Assembly (NCBI RefSeq): GCF_000003815.2
Contig: NC_049987.1
Coordinates: 16,440,283 to 16,472,098, forward strand
Direction of reading: 5' to 3'
From: Branchiostoma floridae
Taxonomy: Eukaryota > Chordata > Leptocardii > Amphioxiformes > Branchiostomatidae
DNA: 31,816 nucleotides
Shown here: in pieces, positions 24,201 through 30,200 of the stretch
How positions within the stretch are numbered: the first letter of the stretch is position 1
Layout: each line of letters begins with the position of its first letter
The notes under the pieces: generated by a model
What the model was told of the DNA's origin: nothing
What the model saw: the letters and a program-made list of their open reading frames with translations, nothing else
Database searches by the model: none
Position numbers and translations under genes: made by a program

Positions 24201-27200
24201 GACGAAGATGACGTTTTGTGTAACATCACCACGATCACCGTTGACTACATCGAATGTGACCTTGGGCCTGTGGAGGTCGGGACGAAATCTTTCTCGGTAC
24301 ACGTACAAGGCAAAGGGAACGCAGATTCTTCAGTGACGTCGGTAGAAAGTTTGGCCACTATCGAAGACGTCACTCCATCGGAGGGCAGCATCAACGGCGG
24401 GAACACGGTAACCATAACAGGAAATGGATTCGTCGCCGGTAACACGGTCGTTCTGATTGGTGGAGAGCCTTGTGACATCATCGAGGTCACACGTCTCGAG
24501 ATCAACTGTGAGGCACCTGCTGGAGCTGCACCTGGTGACGTCACATTGCTCGTGACATCCGATGATGTAGATTATCCAGTGCAACAGTACAGCTACTCAA
24601 CGGACCACACTGCTGAGGCCATTTCCGTGATTCCGGCGGCGGGGAAAACGGGAGACACCGTCACCATTGCCGGAAGTGGATTCGGTGACGTGGCTGATGA
24701 CGTCACGGTGACCATCAACGAGACAGAATGCAGGTAACTATGTTTACTTGTTTTTGTTCAACTGAATTCCGGCTTTCAAGAAATGTTATAAATCGTCCAC
24801 CCTATAGCTAACATCTGCTTAAATGTAATCATCGTCTTCATGGTGTTCATTCTTTTATCTAGCTAAGTCAAAGGTTATTGCAGAACAATCACAACAGATA
24901 CAATGTACTAATCGCTAATTACAATCGATCCGTAGATTCTATGTGATGTTGATTAAAGACGTAATCTCGTATTGCATGTCTATATTACAACATAATTTTT
25001 GATACTCCTAACTCTTTATTTTATGGTTTCATCAGCTCTCTCAGTTGTGAGTCATTCAGGCACAGAAAACATATAACTGGTAACAAATAGAGTTGACTAA
25101 CATTATATTTTTCTATCTTCAGCATCACGACCTTCTCAAGTACGCAAATTGAGTGCACGGTTGGCCCTCACTCAGCCGGTACCTTTGGGATCGAAGTCTT
25201 TGTAACTGGCAAGGGCTGGGCTACATCATCTCTGGTGTTCGACTATCAGCTGACTGTGACCTCCACCTCTTCCACGGAAGGTACCTCATCAACTTCTAAA
25301 AGCTTGTTCATTACGTTTAAACCCAAACGGTAGTACAGTAAAACCCAAAAGGTTTAGACTGCAAATCTTAAGGGCTTACATATTGCCTTCAAATCAAAAC
25401 GAAAAGGTAGAACATTTAGATTTACGGTAACGCATGCAAATCCAAGCATAAGCAACTTAAAGTCCAAACGGCAGCACCTTCAAATGGTAGTACATTTGAA
25501 TAAACGGTAACACAGAAAATCCAAATGGTACCAGCTACCAATCCAAACGGTTGCCAGTTGCAAATAAGAGTTCATATATGTGAGAACCATGTTTGTAATT
25601 GACTTAACAATTGACTTTGTACCATACAGGGAGCTTTGGAGGCGGTCAGGTCTTGACCATTGACGGGACAGGGTTCGATTCTGAACTGACCAGTGTCACT
25701 GTTTGTGATCAGACGTGCGAGCCAACAGCCCCGCCCCAACCCGGGCAGCTTACTTGTGAGATTCCCGCAAATGACGGTAAGAATGTTGTTCAGATGGGTC
25801 ACTGATTTATCGTACCTGTACAAGTACTGTTTGTAGTTTCTTTTGTGTCCACGTGCAGTGCAAATGTAGAACGACTTACGAAAATCGCTGTACTTTTGTG
25901 GCGCGGTCACATAGGTCTGTGATCGTCGTAAGATAACTAACTTCTGGCATTTTTGAGGGCAAAAATGTACGTCTCCTGCAAAGTTCAACTGTCTTGCCTC
26001 TTGCCCGGCTAGACTTTTGGTACATAAAACTCTGTTTTGGATCGATGTTGGTGGTTGGTTTTGTCGCGGTCTGTTTGAAAATCCTATAGCATCAAAATCG
26101 TACGACGATCGCACGACCAATGTGACCGCGCCATAAGTTAGCATGGTGGTAGATACGATGTTTGTTCTGTGCAGGTCTGTCCTCTGGAACGTTGGCCTGC
26201 GATGTGGAGGTGTCTGTCGGAGCCGAAAGTGTCCAACAGAACGCCGCATACACCTACAGGAGCAGCCTGACTCCGACCATCACCGAGGTGTCCCCCAGGC
26301 GAGGTGGAACTGCCGGCGGTACAACGGTCACCATCACGGGGACGGGCTTCGGGTATGTACATCACGAGAAATGACTAACAAAATACATGGATAAGAAGAT
26401 TGTCTCCTTCAGAGTCCGAAGTTTTGATNNNNNNNNNNNNNNNNNNNNNNNNNNNNNNNNNNNNNNNNNNNNNNNNNNNNNNNNNNNNNNNNNNNNNNNN
26501 NNNNNNNNNNNNNNNNNNNNNNNNNNNNNNTACACATATGTCATCGTCATAAATTTCAACTAGTGTCAACTCCACTTCCTGTCACTAAAAATGACTTTAG
26601 TAGGCCCGGGGCAACCTTTGACTCAGACCAGTGGGACTGAACTTGAACGCACACCGAGACAAACAAATCGGAAACAATACCTCCTTTTTGACTGAGGTAA
26701 CGAATGACAATATCAATGTCTAAACCTCTCATATCTATATAAAAGCCCCATGTTAATACAATAACCAGATAGTTTCTTCCAAAAGAGCGACGACTGCTGA
26801 CAATTCTGTGACCATTGCCGGGAGTGACTGCATCATCCAATCAGCATCCACCACACAGATCGTCTGTGTGACAGAAGCTCATCAAGGATCGGCTAAAACC
26901 AAAGTCAGGGTTGCCGTTGGCGATCAAGGGATCGCAACACAGGTAAATTATACTTTGATATGCATACTTTGATCAACTACATGTATATCTAGATTCTGCG
27001 GTACATACAATGCCATGAAAAAGCACACTATTACAATGATGTATGATGTCAATCATTAGTCATTGATTTGACAGACTTTAAAAAACACTATTATGATCAT
27101 GAAAGGTCATCTGTGTAGGTAGTAATCATAGCACAAAACTTTCTTCCAATACAAAGTTATATATACACGGATCAAGTTTCAACTACCACTATTGCCTTCT

Positions 27201-30200
27201 TTAGGAACAATACGGATGACTAATTACTTGATGACGTAAACTTGCGAGAGTTACGAACACGTGATCTTGTGGATACGGTCAGAAATTGGTCAAAAATACC
27301 AGGAAGTCTGTAACGCCCACCGTCTTTGTTCAGTGATGGATGAAGTGACCTGACATAAATGACCTCCTTTATACCGCATTCCGTTAAGAAACTCATCTTT
27401 GATCTAGGACAATGCAGACTACTGGTACATCGACCGCTGGTCCTCCGTGTTTACGTGGGGAGGGGGGCCTCTTCCAGAGGCAGCAGATTTCGTCATCGTT
27501 CCGGCGGGACAGACCTTGCTGCTGGACATGGACACACCGGTCCTGAAGGTGTTGCTGATAGAAGGTGAACCACTATATTCATCATAATCATTACATTCCA
27601 TTTCCATGTATACTGGTATCCAAACCTATTATAACTACGGAGCCTCTCGCGTGAAGTTTCTTGCATGTATTAAACCTTTAACACTTTCTTTCGTGAACTC
27701 AGGTGGTCAGCTGATTTTTGATGAGCAGGACTTGGAGCTTCAGGCAGAGTATGCCCTCATTACCAACGGGGGACTTCTACAGGTGAGCTGGAGTTTCGAA
27801 CAGTTCATCACTTTATTTTTCAATTCAGAAAAGAACACAAAAATCCTGTAATACCATTTAGCGGTTCAACAAAAAAGTTTTTTTACTGTAAGTTAGCTCA
27901 AGTAAATAAATCCATCAGGACTCATCAAGATGTTTACCTACTCTCTTGATTTTGGGATGTGTGACGTCAGAAAGTTGATACCTTCCAGCGCCCATGTTCA
28001 ATTGGCCCCGATGTAAATTATCTCACGGGAAACAAACATTGGATTATTCGTCGGCCGACTACTATCTCTTAGCAGCCATGGAATGAATTGCGAGGAGCTT
28101 ACCATAGGCGGGGCTAAATCACAAGGGACTGGAGTGGCTGCCATTCGGCACTAACTCAGGTGACCACAATACGACAGCAGTTGCCCCCAAGTGTGACCAA
28201 AGCTTAAGGACTTTATCTCATTTTGTTTATTTGGATCATTAGCGTATATATAGGCCAGTACATTCATGGCGTAACATTTCAATGAGGTTATTTGTTTAAG
28301 CATCTCCTTGTCTCCAGGTTGGTACAGAGGAGGAGCCGTTCCAACATAAGGCCATCATCACCATGCACGGTCACGTCAGGTCACCCGAACTGCCACTGTA
28401 CGGGGCCAAGACGCTGGCTGTGAGGGAAGGCACGCTGGACCTACATGGTATAGATATTTCCTATCTGGTCCATCCGTGTTCATGTGTGAATGCATGATTC
28501 TATAGATATTACAATCTAGAAGGATATAACCCTTACTTCGTAAAAATATAATGTTAATACCTTAGAGCCTTAGACCAGGTATCATAAACGATACATTGAT
28601 TAAACTTAACATGATCATATTTTCATGTAAATGCACATGTACTTCTTTTAATTAACATTCACTTATATATACATATATATTTATAGATGTAGAATACCTC
28701 ATGAGAGTCTCTGTACTTTTTGTGTCAATGCAGATTATTAAGGACGGTGTTAATGACTTTTAGAAAAATAACAAAATAACAAAATGGACATCACAAGGGA
28801 GATAAAGAAAGGTAACCACCTGCTAAGGTCCTGTCGATCGTGATTTTCAGTACTTGTATGGTAGGTTTTTATTTTTTATGCAAAACCTGAGTATAGGGTG
28901 TAATCTTGTAAAAAAACGCATACCAATGCTAGAAACTAAATCTTAACACGTTCCCAGGTAAGCCCACACCAGTCACCTGGACGTTCCTGGCAGCGAGCGT
29001 GTCGCCAGGTGACACCACCTTGACGCTGACTCAGTCCGTCAACTGGGAAGTGGGTGACCAGATTGTCCTGGCCACTACTGGGCACAGGCATACTCAGAGG
29101 GAAAATGAGGTATGATGACAGCATACATACCGTTTATTGATCCTCATACAACGACCAAAATGAACGGACACGGCGGGCCATACGATAGCTTTTAATTTGG
29201 CTTCTGGAGTTTTCTGTTTATGATACAAAGATACATCTGCCTGCTGCCTATGTGTCTACATTGTTTTGTCTGTGTTGCGACCTGAATAAAGTCAAGACAA
29301 AAATACACACACCTACCGACAGAGTACAGAGCAAGACCGAAAACATAGTCTTCTTCATAAAGATAATAATAATCTAACAAACAAATTCTAATGCTACAAT
29401 GGTGATCTTGATATTCTTTATGATAAACCGTCCTTGTACTGAATATATGTAGACTACTGTATATCAGAGATATTATTAACGATGTTCAATTGTGTGTACT
29501 GTTGTAGGTAAGGACGATTTCTTCAGTGTCAGATGACGGAAGGACAGTGACGATCACCGAGGGGCTGCAGTACCGGCACATCTCGGCAGTCACGACGTAT
29601 CCTGACGCAGGCGTCACCTTGGAGACCCGTTGTGAAGTCGGCCTGCTGACCCATAACGTCGTCGTCCGCGGGTCAAATAATCCAGAATGGAACGACAAAA
29701 TCGAGGCCTGTGCCGCTGGCTTTGATACCGGTAAGACTAACTATTGACCGGCTAAGTAACATTTATCAATTCATACTAGTAATAAATGCATTATAGCTAT
29801 AAAAAAAATTAATATATGTACTTTTTGTAACTACTGAATTTGTTTCTTGTCTTCCCCTGGTCATGATACACAAAACGTTTTATCAGTTCATTTAAATTTA
29901 AGCACATCTTTGCATCACTTGTTAACACCTGTTGATGAATTGACATATACATTTTCAACAAGTTGTATTGAATTGTTCTGCCAGTTCATTCTAGTGACGC
30001 TGAAGAAGAGTGATGGATGTCACTCGAAACGTCCGGAAGTAAATCTCCAATTTTTTAATCCAGTAGTAAAGAATACTGTACATGCTTACATTGATGTGTA
30101 ACCTTTATAAACGTTTCCACAGGGGAGTTTGCCGTCCAGACCTGTTTCCAGGGACGGTTCGGTGAGGAGATTGGGAATGACCAGTTCGGTGTACAGACCA

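Larger units (their letters stand above)
19645..25122. other. Introns 14-20 (339 to 658 bases each)
   Basis: Intron 15 has the direct repeats described separately. Intron 16 has an AATAAA near 21060 followed by an A/T-rich tail that could be a retroelement end. The others hold nothing I can name. Confidence 0.65.
26943..30122. other. Introns 24-29 (138 to 535 bases each)
   Basis: Canonical ends; AT-rich microsatellite-like text near 28660-28685 in intron 27. Intron 29 has a hammerhead-like motif, listed separately. Nothing else is recognised. Confidence 0.65.

Noticed and set aside
25572-26249. Longest minus-strand open frame, 225 codons
   Set aside because: It is antisense to exons 22 and 23 and runs through a MITE-like inverted repeat; no family motif is visible.
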